Translations under genes and position numbers: made by a program
Assembly (NCBI RefSeq): GCF_900177685.1
Contig: NZ_FXAY01000001.1
Location: 682,001-746,000, forward strand
DNA length: 64,000 bases
Reading direction: 5' to 3'
Source: Agreia pratensis
Lineage (GTDB): Bacteria; Actinomycetota; Actinomycetes; Actinomycetales; Microbacteriaceae
Part shown: positions 33,401 to 41,838 of the stretch, in pieces
Numbering within the stretch: position 1 is the first letter of the stretch
Layout: each line of letters begins with the position of its first letter
The notes under the pieces: model-generated
Told to the model about the DNA's origin: nothing
Databases searched by the model: none
The model's input: only the letters and a program-made list of their open reading frames with translations

Positions 33401-33469
33401 TCTCGATCGCGCGCCCATCGCATCCTGTATCGTGAAATGCGTGCTGAGCCCCGAGATCGACAGCGCCTA

Positions 33470-33489
33470 GCCACCGTTTCTTCGGTGGC
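33470..33489 (+). promoter_or_regulatory. Hairpin in the leader of the ABC-F gene
   Basis: GCCACCG and CGGTGGC pair perfectly around TTTCTT, 135 bp upstream of the ABC-F ATG. Many ABC-F resistance genes are controlled by leader attenuation, so the hairpin could matter; it could equally be a terminator for transcription from the repeat side. Confidence 0.35.
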
Positions 33490-33624
33490 GGCCCCGCGAC
33501 GACAGTAAGAGCCGTTCCAGAGGACGGCCGTGAGTCGCGTGCCGTCGAACCATCGCCCCGCGATGGGTTCTGTTCATCTCCGCTCCCCTCACCGGGTCGA
33601 GCGCACACACCTCTTCGGGATCTC

Positions 33625-35226
33625 ATGTCATCACGCAACGCATCAATCGTTCTCTCAGCCCTCTCGTTTACGTGGCCCGACGGCACGCCCGCTCTGTCTG
33701 GCATCAGCGGCAGCTTCACATCGGGGCGCACAGGCCTCGTCGGCGCCAATGGCAGCGGCAAGTCGACCCTGCTTCGGCTGATGGCGGGCGAGCTCACACC
33801 GACCTCGGGCACCGTCACGGTCACCGGCGCGGTCGGGTACCTTCCTCAGTCATTGACCTGGCACGACTCGACGACCGTCGCCGACCTCCTCGGCGTCGCA
33901 TCGATCCTCGATGCCATCCGGGCGGTCGAGGCGGGCGATGTCGACGAGCGTCACTTCGACACCATCGGCGACGACTGGGACATCGAGGCGCGCTCGGCCG
34001 AGCAGCTGCGCCCCCTCGGGTTCACGGCCGACGACCTCGGGCGACACGTCGGCCAGCTCTCGGGCGGCGAGGTGATGCTCATCGCGATCGCGGGCCTGCG
34101 GGTGCGACGCCTGCCCATCACGCTGCTCGACGAGCCGACCAACAACCTCGACCGCCAAGCAAAGCGGATGCTGGTGCAGCTTCTCGACACCTGGCCCGGA
34201 CCGCTGGTGGTCGTCAGCCACGACCTCGAGCTGCTCGACCATATGGATCAGACCGCCGAGCTCTACGGCGGCAGCCTGACTGTCTTCGGTGGACCGTATT
34301 CCGAGTGGAAGCAGAAGCTCGAGCTCGACCAGGCAGCCGCAGCACATGCGGCCGACGCGGCCGCTCACGCGGTCAAAGCGGAGAGACGCCTCAGGGCAGA
34401 AGCCGAGAGCAAACTGGCGAAACGATCGAAGACGGCCAAGACAGCGAACGAGAACAAACGCGCATCGAAGATCGTGATGAACGGCCAGGTATCGAGGGCC
34501 GAGAACTCAGCGGCGAAGCTGCGCGCGACGCGGCATGACCGGCTCGACGCAGCCCTCACATCTCGCAATGACGCTGCAGAACGGGTGCGGCCAGAGCAGA
34601 AGATCAGCCTGCAGCTCCCCGATCCGGCAGTGGGCGCGAGCCGTCGCATAGTCGAACTTCGCGGCACGAACCGCACCATCGCCATCCAGGGCCCGGAGCG
34701 CGTAGCGCTCGTCGGCCCGAACGGCATCGGCAAGTCCACCCTGCTCGAGAACCTCGTCTTCGGGCGGGATGCGGAACCCGGGCGAGCATCCGGAGTTCTG
34801 CACACCGACCGCGTCGGATACCTCAGCCAACGACTTGCGGGGCTCGACGATGCCGAGACGGCGATCGAGAACATCCGTTCTGTCGCACCGACCACGCCCG
34901 ACTCGCAGGTTCGCAACCAGCTCGGCCGCCTGCTGATCAAGGGCGACAACGTCGGCCGGCCCGTCTCTACTCTTTCGGGCGGCGAACGCTTCAGAGTGGC
35001 GTTGGCCCGGCTGCTGCTCGCCGATCCCCCGGCGCAACTGCTCATGCTCGACGAACCCACCAACAACCTCGATCTCGTGAGCGTCGACCAACTCGTCGAC
35101 GCCCTCAACGGCTATCGCGGCGCGCTGCTGCTCGTGAACCACGACGACCACTTTCTCGCCCGCCTCGGGTTGACGGCGACATTGGCTCTGGATGCCGATG
35201 GCCGGCTCTCGGATCTGACCCTATGA
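33625..35226 (+). CDS. ABC-F family ATPase
   Basis: A 533-aa soluble protein with two ABC domains and no membrane part. Walker A motifs are GANGSGKST and GPNGIGKST; signature motifs are LSGGEVML and LSGGERFR; Walker B regions end in LLDEPTNNLD and LMLDEPTNNLD. The inter-domain linker (about 220-320) is rich in Lys/Arg/Ala/Glu and probably helical. ABC-F proteins bind the ribosomal E site and act as translation factors or protect ribosomes from antibiotics. Actinobacterial members are often drug-inducible; which role applies here is not decided by sequence. The long leader (33400-33624) has a hairpin and no gene. Confidence 0.93.
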   Translation: MSSRNASIVLSALSFTWPDGTPALSGISGSFTSGRTGLVGANGSGKSTLLRLMAGELTPTSGTVTVTGAVGYLPQSLTWHDSTTVADLLGVASILDAIRAVEAGDVDERHFDTIGDDWDIEARSAEQLRPLGFTADDLGRHVGQLSGGEVMLIAIAGLRVRRLPITLLDEPTNNLDRQAKRMLVQLLDTWPGPLVVVSHDLELLDHMDQTAELYGGSLTVFGGPYSEWKQKLELDQAAAAHAADAAAHAVKAERRLRAEAESKLAKRSKTAKTANENKRASKIVMNGQVSRAENSAAKLRATRHDRLDAALTSRNDAAERVRPEQKISLQLPDPAVGASRRIVELRGTNRTIAIQGPERVALVGPNGIGKSTLLENLVFGRDAEPGRASGVLHTDRVGYLSQRLAGLDDAETAIENIRSVAPTTPDSQVRNQLGRLLIKGDNVGRPVSTLSGGERFRVALARLLLADPPAQLLMLDEPTNNLDLVSVDQLVDALNGYRGALLLVNHDDHFLARLGLTATLALDADGRLSDLTL

Positions 35227-35288
35227 CGGCGATCGACACGAGCGGAGCTCGCTCGGTAGTCTGGCCGCCTAATCATCGGGAGAACAAC

Positions 35289-35705
35289 ATGCGTGTCTTG
35301 GCCTGGATCTATCTCGTTGGCGGCGTTGTCGCGCTGTTCATCGCATGCGCTTTGCTGATCGGCAATGACGATCTCGCCCTCGGCGGTCCTTCGCTTCTGC
35401 CCGACATCGTGACCGACAGTTGGAGAATGCTGCTCGGCCTTGCCATATGGGTGGCCAACGTAGGCCTCAGTGCCGCATGGATCGCGTTCCGGCGCCTGCC
35501 GAACTGGTCGTGGTTGCCGATGTTGATTCCTCTGTTCTTCATTTTTGGGTATTTCTCTGTGGGCCTCGCGCCGACTGCTACCGCGGCGATCATCGGGCTG
35601 ATCGTCGGAGGAATCGTGGCTCCCGCGGGGGTCGCAGCGATCGCATCTGCCATCGGTCATGCTGTGATGCAGCACCGCGCCAGAGTGGTGAGCGGCCCGG
35701 CGTAA
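35289..35705 (+). CDS. Hypothetical four-helix membrane protein
   Basis: A 138-aa protein from ATG 35289, preceded by GGGAG at 6-10 nt. Four hydrophobic segments are clear: VLAWIYLVGGVVALFIACAL, MLLGLAIWVANVGLSAAW, MLIPLFFIFGYFSVG and IIGLIVGGIVAPAGVAAIA. An alternative ATG at 35223 overlaps the ABC-F stop (ATGA) but adds 22 polar residues. No family recognised. Confidence 0.65.
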   Translation: MRVLAWIYLVGGVVALFIACALLIGNDDLALGGPSLLPDIVTDSWRMLLGLAIWVANVGLSAAWIAFRRLPNWSWLPMLIPLFFIFGYFSVGLAPTATAAIIGLIVGGIVAPAGVAAIASAIGHAVMQHRARVVSGPA

Positions 35706-35721
35706 CCGCGCGGGGCCGCGC

Positions 35722-35905
35722 CGGTCGAGTGGTCGTTTCGACCGCGCGGCCGGCGTATCGAGATCACTCGGGTGTGATCTCGATACGGTCACTGGGCGAC
35801 CTACTCGATCAGCGGGGAGAGTGGGTGGGCTACTCGATCAGCGGGGCGGGGTGAGCGGGCTGCGCGGTCAGCGCGGGGTGGGGTGAGCGGGCTACTCGAT
35901 CAGCG
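35722..35905. repeat. Intergenic GATACG...CTACTCGATCAGCG repeats
   Basis: A reverse-oriented copy (GGTCGAGTGG...GCGTATCGAGATCAC) is followed by a forward copy (GTGATCTCGATACGGTCACT...CTACTCGATCAGCGG) and two degenerate partial units ending GGCTACTCGATCAGCG. The inverted pair can form a long hairpin. The last unit encodes the C-terminal ALIE and stop codon of the reverse gene at 35892. Confidence 0.75.
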
Positions 35906-36170
35906 CACGCGAGCGCCGCTCTCCCACGGTGAGGCCGGCCCAGAATGCCGCGACGACGAGGCCGAGCGCGACGACCGCGAGGGCGTACATCGTGGGAGCC
36001 GACACCAGATGGGTGGAGTTCGGGTTGAAAACCTCACCCGACAGCGGCGCGTAGGCCACCCAGGCGAACGACATGGGTTGCGCGGCGAAATAGACAGCGC
36101 CCGCCGCCCCGGCCACAACGGCGACGATCGCGGCGACCAGCAGGAGACGTTTCACGGAGGCGAACTTCAT
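35892..36170 (-). CDS. Small two-helix membrane protein
   Basis: A 92-aa protein with hydrophobic segments LLLVAAIVAVVAGAAGAVYF (9-28) and ALAVVALGLVVAAFWAGLTV (64-83) on either side of a polar loop. The ATG at 36170 is directly abutted by GGAGGT, an unusually short spacing, so the start is uncertain. The last codons and stop (A-L-I-E-stop) come from the adjoining intergenic repeat. No family recognised. Confidence 0.6.
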   Translation of the reverse strand: MKFASVKRLLLVAAIVAVVAGAAGAVYFAAQPMSFAWVAYAPLSGEVFNPNSTHLVSAPTMYALAVVALGLVVAAFWAGLTVGERRSRALIE

Positions 36171-36310
36171 ACCTCCACGCTACGGACTTCTCGGCGCGAG
36201 AGGGCGATCCGTGTCGACCGCCCGCGTTCGGAATCCATGCGTCGCCAAATGCTCTTCACAGAGGAATTCAGAGCATTTCGCGACGGATCGATGGCGCGAC
36301 TCTGGGCGCC

Positions 36311-36709
36311 TCAGCGCGAGAGGGCGACGAAAGCGAGGGTGAGGCTTATGCCCGCGATGACCACGAGGCCGCCGAGTTGCAGCACATCGGCAGAAGGCAT
36401 CGCCAGCGCGCGTCGGGCGAAATCCGACTTCTTGGCGGCGGGGCGCTTAGCTGGCGCGGGCCTCACGGCGGCAGCATCCGCAACCCGACGCCTCGACGGC
36501 GTATGCACACCCAATACCGGGGCTGCGGCGGCAGCAACTGCAGTCACAACTGCGGGAGCAGCAACCGCCGAAGTGGGCGAAGCGACTCCGCCCTCGACCC
36601 GAGCAGTGCGCTCGTCGTCGCCGAACTCGGCTAGCAGGGAGTCGAACGTGAATTCGCGTTCGGCAACAGACATGTTGGCGTGATCGCGAGCGGGCACAGG
36701 GGCAGTCAT
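36311..36709 (-). CDS. Hypothetical tail-anchored small membrane protein
   Basis: A 132-aa protein from ATG 36709. It has an acidic N-terminal segment (EFTFDSLLAEFGDDE), an Ala/Val-rich low-complexity middle, a Lys/Ala/Pro stretch (RPAPAKRPAAKKSD) and one C-terminal membrane helix (VLQLGGLVVIAGISLTLAFV). The layout suggests a cytoplasmic protein anchored by its C-terminus. No family recognised; the ribosome site is weak. Confidence 0.5.
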   Translation of the reverse strand: MTAPVPARDHANMSVAEREFTFDSLLAEFGDDERTARVEGGVASPTSAVAAPAVVTAVAAAAAPVLGVHTPSRRRVADAAAVRPAPAKRPAAKKSDFARRALAMPSADVLQLGGLVVIAGISLTLAFVALSR

Positions 36710-36846
36710 GGAGTCCGAGCGGTGAGGGTAAGAAGCTGAAAAGTAGAAGGCGCCCATTCAGCGTAGGGGGTGAACCAACGCCTTCTACTCATTCAAAGAT
36801 AAGGATTACTCAGCTCTTTGTCCACTCGGGGCAGAGCAGGCTCAGA

Positions 36847-37302
36847 TCAGGCCTGAACCTCGCCGCGCCAGGCACCATCGGGGTGCTCGGTCGACTCGAT
36901 GTATTCCTTGAAGTTCTTCAGGTCTTTCTTCACCGCGTGGCCACCGACGCCCACGGCCGAGCCGAGCTTCTCGAGCAGGCCCTTCGGCTCCCAGTCGAGC
37001 TGAACTGTGACGCGGGTCTCGGTGTCGGCGAGCTTGTGGAACGTGACGACGCCGGCGTGGTCGACCTCACCGCCGGTGCTGTTCCAGGCGACGCGCTCGT
37101 CGGGGTGCTGTTCGGTGATGTTGGCCTCGAAGGTGCGCTCGACTCCTGCGACGCTCACCTTCCACTCGGTGAGAGTGTCGGTCACCTGCTGGATGGACTC
37201 GACCTCGTCGAGAAACTTGGGAAACTCCTCGAACTGCGTCCACTGGTTGTAGGCGACAGAGACGGGAACAGAAACGTCGACGGTCTCGATGATCTGGGGC
37301 AT
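36847..37302 (-). CDS. SRPBCC / polyketide-cyclase-like protein
   Basis: A 151-aa START-like (Bet v 1 fold) protein from ATG 37302, preceded by AAGGAG. Family features are the beta-strand IIETVDVSVPVSVAYNQWTQ, FEEFPKFLDEVESIQQV and TEWKVSVAGVERTFEANITE, with a C-terminal amphipathic helix (LKNFKEYIES). The fold forms a hydrophobic ligand pocket; the ligand is unknown. Many actinobacterial genomes carry several such stand-alone genes. Confidence 0.87.
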   Translation of the reverse strand: MPQIIETVDVSVPVSVAYNQWTQFEEFPKFLDEVESIQQVTDTLTEWKVSVAGVERTFEANITEQHPDERVAWNSTGGEVDHAGVVTFHKLADTETRVTVQLDWEPKGLLEKLGSAVGVGGHAVKKDLKNFKEYIESTEHPDGAWRGEVQA

Positions 37303-37436
37303 AAAAGTAACTCCTTGTATTGCGGTATCAGCTTGTCCGTACGCTCTCGACGTTACGTCGCCGCGCGCAACACGAGACCCCCCTTGACTCGCGGCGCATC
37401 CCGCAGCAATCGGGCAGCGCGGCCTACGCTGGCCCC

Positions 37437-38318
37437 ATGACTGACGCCCCGATCTTCGGCCAGGCCCACGCACCCGATCTGCATGTGATGACCTACAACA
37501 TCCGGCGTCGAATGCGACAGAACGCCCCCGGCAGCCCCGATCTGTGGTCGAAGCGTCAGCCGCTGCTGCGGCAGCTCATCTCGCGCGAGCGCCCCACCGT
37601 GCTCGCCACCCAGGAGGCCCTGCCCGATCAGGCCCTCTTCATCTCTGCGGTGCTCGGCCCGCACTATCGGCGCATCGGCTACGGCCGCAACGCCGACGGC
37701 ACCGGCGAGGGATGCCCGCTCTTCTACGACTCCCGTCGACTGCACCTCGAGAGCTGGCGACAGATCGCCCTGTCAGAGACACCGGATGTCGCGGGGTCGC
37801 GCTCGTGGGGAAACCTGATTCCGCGCGTGGCCGTCGTCGCGCGCTTCATCGACGTGAAGACCCACGAACCTCTTCGCGTGGTGAGCACGCACTTCGATCA
37901 CATCTCGAGGCGGGCTCGCCTGCGCTCGGCCGAGCAGCTCGCGGCGATCGCCTCATCGAGCGACGAGTCGATCATCGTGATGGGCGACATGAACACCGAT
38001 GTCGGCACGGTTCCCTACGACGCGATCGTCGGCGACGCCGGGCCCCTCGTGGATGCCTGGAGCGCGGCGGGCGTTCGGCTCACCGCCCCGTGGGGCACGT
38101 TCTCGAACTACCGGGCACCGAAGACAGGCACCAAACGCATCGACTGGATCCTTGTGAGCCCCGACCTCGAGGTGCGCGAGGCGGCGATCAATGCCTCGCG
38201 TTTCGATGGCGCAGCCGCATCCGATCATGAGCCGGTGCAAGTGATGCTACGCCGACGCGCAGACCCGGCGGGCGAGGTCGTTAAAAAGATGAGGAGCGCC
38301 GGATCTATTGGGGGTTGA
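37437..38318 (+). CDS. Endonuclease/exonuclease/phosphatase (EEP) family protein
   Basis: A 293-aa metal-dependent phosphoesterase-fold protein from ATG 37437. Key sites are VMTYNIRRRM (Asn metal site), LATQEALPDQ (Glu metal site), VVSTHFDHISRRAR (His), IIVMGDMNTDVG (D-x-N), RIDWILVSPD and the final catalytic AASDHEPV (D-H). Secreted and cytoplasmic members cleave nucleic acids, phospholipids or sugar phosphates; no signal peptide is seen. A hairpin overlaps the 3' end of the gene. Confidence 0.9.
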   Translation: MTDAPIFGQAHAPDLHVMTYNIRRRMRQNAPGSPDLWSKRQPLLRQLISRERPTVLATQEALPDQALFISAVLGPHYRRIGYGRNADGTGEGCPLFYDSRRLHLESWRQIALSETPDVAGSRSWGNLIPRVAVVARFIDVKTHEPLRVVSTHFDHISRRARLRSAEQLAAIASSSDESIIVMGDMNTDVGTVPYDAIVGDAGPLVDAWSAAGVRLTAPWGTFSNYRAPKTGTKRIDWILVSPDLEVREAAINASRFDGAAASDHEPVQVMLRRRADPAGEVVKKMRSAGSIGG

Positions 38319-38328
38319 ACCGGCGCTC
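38294..38328 (+). terminator. Hairpin terminator overlapping the end of the EEP gene
   Basis: GAGCGCCGG (38294-38302) pairs perfectly with CCGGCGCTC (38320-38328) with a 17-nt loop that contains the EEP stop codon. There is no clear T-tract. Confidence 0.5.
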
Positions 38329-38447
38329 GCTCGATCTAAAACTATGTGCTTCGACGGCTCGGTTCTAGGTTATTGAAGATTTTTCACCCCTCTTTTCACC
38401 CCCCTGGTGGGTGGTTTCGAGGCGCACGTGAATTCGATGCGCCGCTT

Positions 38448-38484
38448 GGTTTCGATACGCTCGTTCCTCGCTACTCAACCAGCG
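38448..38484 (+). repeat. Intergenic GGTTTCGATACGCTCGTTCC repeat
   Basis: One copy of GGTTTCGATACGCTCGTTCC followed by TCGCTACTCAACCAGCG lies directly against the stop codon of the reverse gene at 38489. Identical sequence recurs at 39462-39498. Confidence 0.8.
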
Positions 38485-38488
38485 CAGC

Positions 38489-39364
38489 TCAGCCGAGGCG
38501 GTCTAGGCGCTCCTGGGCCTGTTTCGCCCGCTTCTTGGCCTGCACTTCAGCGCGCTCGGCCGCCTTCCTGTCGCGCTCGCCGACCTGGATGTCGTGATAG
38601 ACATGCGCCAGATCCGACTCCACTCCGCGAAGCTGCTCTTCGATCTCGGTTCGTTCGGCCTCGAGCTCGGCGCGCCGACTCGCGAGGTCGCCGAGTGCGC
38701 CCGCGAGGTCGTTCACCGATTGATGGGCCGTCGCCACGTCGTCGAGCGCGCTCCAAGCCGCGGCCTCCGCAGCCTTGCGCTCGCGCTCGCTGACCTCGGG
38801 GTCGGCTCTGGATGCCCGTGGGCGCGCCGCCCGGGCCCGTCGCCCCATCGAGACACCCTCTGGCGGCAGCGCGGCGGCACCCTCGAGCCGCACCGGCTCC
38901 CACCCCGTGACCGCGAGCCCGCGAACCAGAAGCCCGTCGCGCACCAGCGCGGCGGCATCCGGGTCTGTCATCGCAGCCTGCAGGGTCTGCGTCACCTCGA
39001 TCATGGCCGAGCCGCTCAGAGTGACGCCGGCGCCATCGGCGAGCTCACGGGTGCGAGCCGACGCCCGAGACAGCAGCTTCTGCCGCTCGGCGCCAAGCGA
39101 GCGCAGGGCGACCGGATCGCTGTTCTCTTGCGCGTCGCGCAGCCGCTCGCCGAGATCGAGCAGTTCATCGAAGATCGTCGGATCTTCACGCACCAGCGTG
39201 CTGACCGCCCAGGCAGTGGCCTGCGCCCGAGGCAAGCGTTTGATGGCCGCGGCATCCGACCGCTGCGACGCCTCGCGCGCAGCCTGATTGCGAGCAGACG
39301 TGAACTCGGCGGGCGGCAGCTCGTAGAGCGCCTTCGCCACCCGCCGCAGTTCGCTCGAGGTCAT
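38489..39364 (-). CDS. Hypothetical protein with C-terminal coiled coil
   Basis: A 291-aa protein from ATG 39364. The N-terminus LRRVAKALYELPPAEFTSAR and RLPRAQATAWAVSTLVRED are conserved in many actinobacterial hypothetical proteins that I recognise by pattern but cannot name. Residues about 205-291 are Ala/Glu/Arg-rich with heptad-like spacing (DLASRRAELEAERTEIEEQL, ERDRKAAERAEVQAKKRAK) and should form a coiled coil. No membrane segment or catalytic motif is visible. Confidence 0.7.
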   Translation of the reverse strand: MTSSELRRVAKALYELPPAEFTSARNQAAREASQRSDAAAIKRLPRAQATAWAVSTLVREDPTIFDELLDLGERLRDAQENSDPVALRSLGAERQKLLSRASARTRELADGAGVTLSGSAMIEVTQTLQAAMTDPDAAALVRDGLLVRGLAVTGWEPVRLEGAAALPPEGVSMGRRARAARPRASRADPEVSERERKAAEAAAWSALDDVATAHQSVNDLAGALGDLASRRAELEAERTEIEEQLRGVESDLAHVYHDIQVGERDRKAAERAEVQAKKRAKQAQERLDRLG

Positions 39365-39403
39365 GCTTCTATGTTCGCGCATCGGGAGCGCGCACGGGCC
39401 CGT

Positions 39404-39498
39404 GCGCTGATTGAGTAGCCGCGCGACGAAGGAGCCGGCGTATCGAAATCACCTCAGCGTGGTTTCGATACGCTCGTTCCTCGCTACTCAACCAGCGC
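39404..39498. repeat. Inverted pair of the GGTTTCGATACGCTCG repeat
   Basis: A reverse copy (GCGCTGATTGAGTAGCCGCG...GGCGTATCGAAATCACC) is followed at once by a forward copy (GGTTTCGATACGCTCGTTCC...CTACTCAACCAGCGC). The pair can fold into a hairpin about 95 nt long between two divergent genes. Confidence 0.82.
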
Positions 39499-39537
39499 AA
39501 ACAGCGGGAGGCCAGGAGGCCTCATTAGGGTTGAACG

Positions 39538-40080
39538 GTGACCGACTCCAGTGACTCCGCCGACTTCGATGCCCGACTCGCCGCCGACCCCGTGCACAAC
39601 GAACTCGAGCAGGCGCTTCTCGATGGCATTCGTGGTGAGGTGCGGCAGACGGTCTTCATCTCGGCATTCCTGACCACGCCCGTGTTCGCGCTGAGCCGCA
39701 CCGAGACAGCCGCCGACGCCACCTCGGGCTTCAGCCCCCTCGTGCTCAGCACCGTCGGAGGCGCCCCGATGCTGCCGCTCTTCACCGACCTCGCGCGCGT
39801 TCCGGCTGAATACCTCGAGGTCGCGCCGCACACGGTCGCCCTCACCGGAGGACGTTTCGTGGCCAGCGTCGCCGACGAGGTGGGCATGGTGGTCAACCCG
39901 GGGCATCCGATCGGCTTCGAGCTGTCGCCCGAAGCGCTGGCCGCGATCAGACGCGACTTCGCCGAGTCGCAGCAGGCCCAGCCTCCGCCTCGCATCCGCG
40001 CATCCGCGCCCGCGCCCGCGCCCCGCGGCGCGCTCAGGACCTCGGCAGCTCGGCCAGCTGGCCGAGGCGCCCCGCGATAA
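39538..40080 (+). CDS. SseB-like N-terminal domain protein
   Basis: A 180-aa protein from GTG 39538. The middle matches the SseB N-terminal fold (NELEQALLDGI, TVFISAFLTTPVFALSR, LPLFTDLARVP, EVGMVVNPGHPIGFELSPEAL). The last 40 residues are Pro/Ala/Arg-rich low complexity and overlap the opposing SGNH gene by 47 nt. Function of bacterial SseB-domain proteins outside type III secretion is unknown. Confidence 0.78.
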   Translation: MTDSSDSADFDARLAADPVHNELEQALLDGIRGEVRQTVFISAFLTTPVFALSRTETAADATSGFSPLVLSTVGGAPMLPLFTDLARVPAEYLEVAPHTVALTGGRFVASVADEVGMVVNPGHPIGFELSPEALAAIRRDFAESQQAQPPPRIRASAPAPAPRGALRTSAARPAGRGAPR

Positions 40081-40864
40081 TGCCGGGCAGCTGAGCGAGC
40101 ACCTCGTTCGCCTGCCTGGTGGCGCCCTCGAGATTCGCGTGCTTGCCGTCGTCTGAGGTGCCCGCCAGCCACCGGCCACCGGCGTCGGCGACCGGGGTGT
40201 AGACATCCAGAATCGCGATGCCGGCCTGCCGGGCAGCGCCCGTCAGCAGCCGATTCAGCTCGATCACCTTGCTGCCGACCTGGCTCGACGGCGGCACGAG
40301 AACCGCGATCGGGGTCGAGCCGCGCTCGCGCACGCCTGCCCAGAGGGCCTCGATGTCTGACGCGGCCCGGGCGGGCGAGCTGCCGGCGAGCAGGTCGTTG
40401 GTTCCGGCCTGCACGAGCACGTAGCCGCCCTGGGCGCCGGCCGCCGCTTCGTCGAGACCGGATGCGATGGTGTCGGCCACCGCGCCGGGTTGCGACGCGA
40501 AGGCCCCCATCGAGACGCCCGGAATAGCGTTCGCCTCGACGGTCTGCCGCCACCAGGACGCGGCGAAGTAGGCGTGCGAGTCGCTGAGCACCGAGAGCGG
40601 AACGACCTGTGTCGAGGCAGGCGTCGCGGTGGCCGTCGGTGTTGCAGGCGGTCGAGCAGTGGCGACCGCACCCACGACCAGGGTGCGCTCCCCCACTCCC
40701 GTGAACCCTGCCTCGAGAGCTGTGCCGGCGGCGGGCCAGAGCGCGACCAGCGCGGCGAGCACGACCGTGCGCCAGAACGCGCCCTTCGCAACCCGCTTCG
40801 ACGCCCGGCGTGAAGCGGCTCGAGTGCCCGGTTCGCGGCGTGGCTCGCCAGATGAGGCGCTCAC
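40034..40864 (-). CDS. SGNH/GDSL hydrolase, membrane-anchored
   Basis: A 276-aa protein from GTG 40864. A basic N-terminus and one helix (TVVLAALVALWPAAGTAL) anchor it; a Pro/Thr/Ala linker (72-86) leads to the outward domain. Catalytic elements are present: Ser96 in LSDSHAYF, Asn156 in VQAGTNDLL and the D-x-x-H in SDDGKHAN (His242). It should deacylate or transacylate an extracellular substrate, possibly a glycan. It is the active-looking paralog of the degenerate protein at 24648. Confidence 0.85.
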   Translation of the reverse strand: MSASSGEPRREPGTRAASRRASKRVAKGAFWRTVVLAALVALWPAAGTALEAGFTGVGERTLVVGAVATARPPATPTATATPASTQVVPLSVLSDSHAYFAASWWRQTVEANAIPGVSMGAFASQPGAVADTIASGLDEAAAGAQGGYVLVQAGTNDLLAGSSPARAASDIEALWAGVRERGSTPIAVLVPPSSQVGSKVIELNRLLTGAARQAGIAILDVYTPVADAGGRWLAGTSDDGKHANLEGATRQANEVLAQLPGIIAGRLGQLAELPRS

Positions 40865-40900
40865 GGCCGGGGTGGTCGGTCTGGTCTGGTCTGGTCTCAG

Positions 40901-41590
40901 CTAGTCGCCGACGACCTCGGCCATGTCGTATTCGGCCTTCACGAGAATCGGCAGGTGGTCGGAGTCGCCCTGCGGAAGGGTCTTGACCTCGTCGATGCGG
41001 AACCCGTTCGAGGTGACGAAGTCGAAGTGGCCACGCACCCACTTGTAACGCATGTACGTCACGCTGTCGCTCAGCGACAGCTCGTAGCCCGAGTCCTTGA
41101 TTCCAGCCCGCAGCTTGTTCTGGAACAGGGGGTAGTTGAAGTCGCCCACCATCAGAATCGGAATGTCGACGCCGATGCGCTGCAGCTCTTCGTGGGCCGC
41201 GGTGATCTGGGTTCGACGCAGAGAATTGGATGCCGTGAGCGGCGCGGCATGGAACGACGCGGCGACGAACGAGCGGTCGGTCTGGCGATCGAGAAGTCGG
41301 GCGCCGAGCAAACGCTGGGTTCCGGGCGACATCACCCGGTCGTGCATGGACTTCTTGAGCGTGAAGGTGGTGCTGTCTTCGACCGAGAAGCGCTCGGCGC
41401 GGTAGTAGAGCGCGAGACCCAGGCGGTTCTCTGTCGTGGCGTGCGACATGGTCAGGTGCCCCATGGTCGACGGGAGCGACGCGGTGTCGGCCTCTTGAAC
41501 GCAGAAGATATCTGCGTCGAAGTCGTCAGTCAGGGCGGCGAGTTCGCCACTGGCACTGTTGTTCCGCAGGTTGTAACTCAAAACGCGCAT
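40901..41590 (-). CDS. Endonuclease/exonuclease/phosphatase (EEP) family protein, second copy
   Basis: A 229-aa protein with VLSYNLRNNSASG (Asn), IFCVQEADTASL (Glu), AASFHAAPLTASN (His), ILMVGDFNYPL (D-x-N), GHFDFVTSNG and QGDSDHLPILV (D-H). All EEP catalytic positions are present. It is not closely similar to the copy at 37437. The substrate is unknown. Its start faces a 22-bp-arm inverted repeat in the divergent gap before the LLM gene. Confidence 0.88.
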   Translation of the reverse strand: MRVLSYNLRNNSASGELAALTDDFDADIFCVQEADTASLPSTMGHLTMSHATTENRLGLALYYRAERFSVEDSTTFTLKKSMHDRVMSPGTQRLLGARLLDRQTDRSFVAASFHAAPLTASNSLRRTQITAAHEELQRIGVDIPILMVGDFNYPLFQNKLRAGIKDSGYELSLSDSVTYMRYKWVRGHFDFVTSNGFRIDEVKTLPQGDSDHLPILVKAEYDMAEVVGD

Positions 41591-41731
41591 TCTGGAAAGT
41601 CCTCTCGCAGTTCTGCTAGACGACAGACTATTCGTGACGGGCTGAGATTTGGATCGGTTGCGGCTGTGCCTTCGATTGTTTACGTCGACTTAACGCGCCG
41701 GTTCGCTGAACGTGTCAGCGCGTTCCACCCG

Positions 41732-41798
41732 CGAGCGCGGGTGTTCTCGCCGAACGCGCGGGCACAACCACCGCGCTCGGCGAGAACGCCCGCGCTCG
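41732..41798. repeat. Long inverted repeat (22-bp arms)
   Basis: Arms 41732-41753 and 41777-41798 are complementary except for one base and start CGAGCGCGGG / end CCCGCGCTCG around a 23-nt loop. It lies in the divergent gap, ending about 40 bp before the LLM oxidoreductase start. Possible roles are a cruciform or 5' UTR structure; it may be another palindromic repeat family. Confidence 0.7.
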
Positions 41799-41838
41799 GC
41801 GCAGGAATACGAACCGGGTTTCATGCGTTCACATACAC

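Noticed and set aside
33530-33781. 83-codon forward ORF spanning the ABC-F start in another frame, possible leader peptide
   Set aside because: It overlaps the ABC-F coding region by 157 nt, has no ribosome site and looks like a frame shadow.
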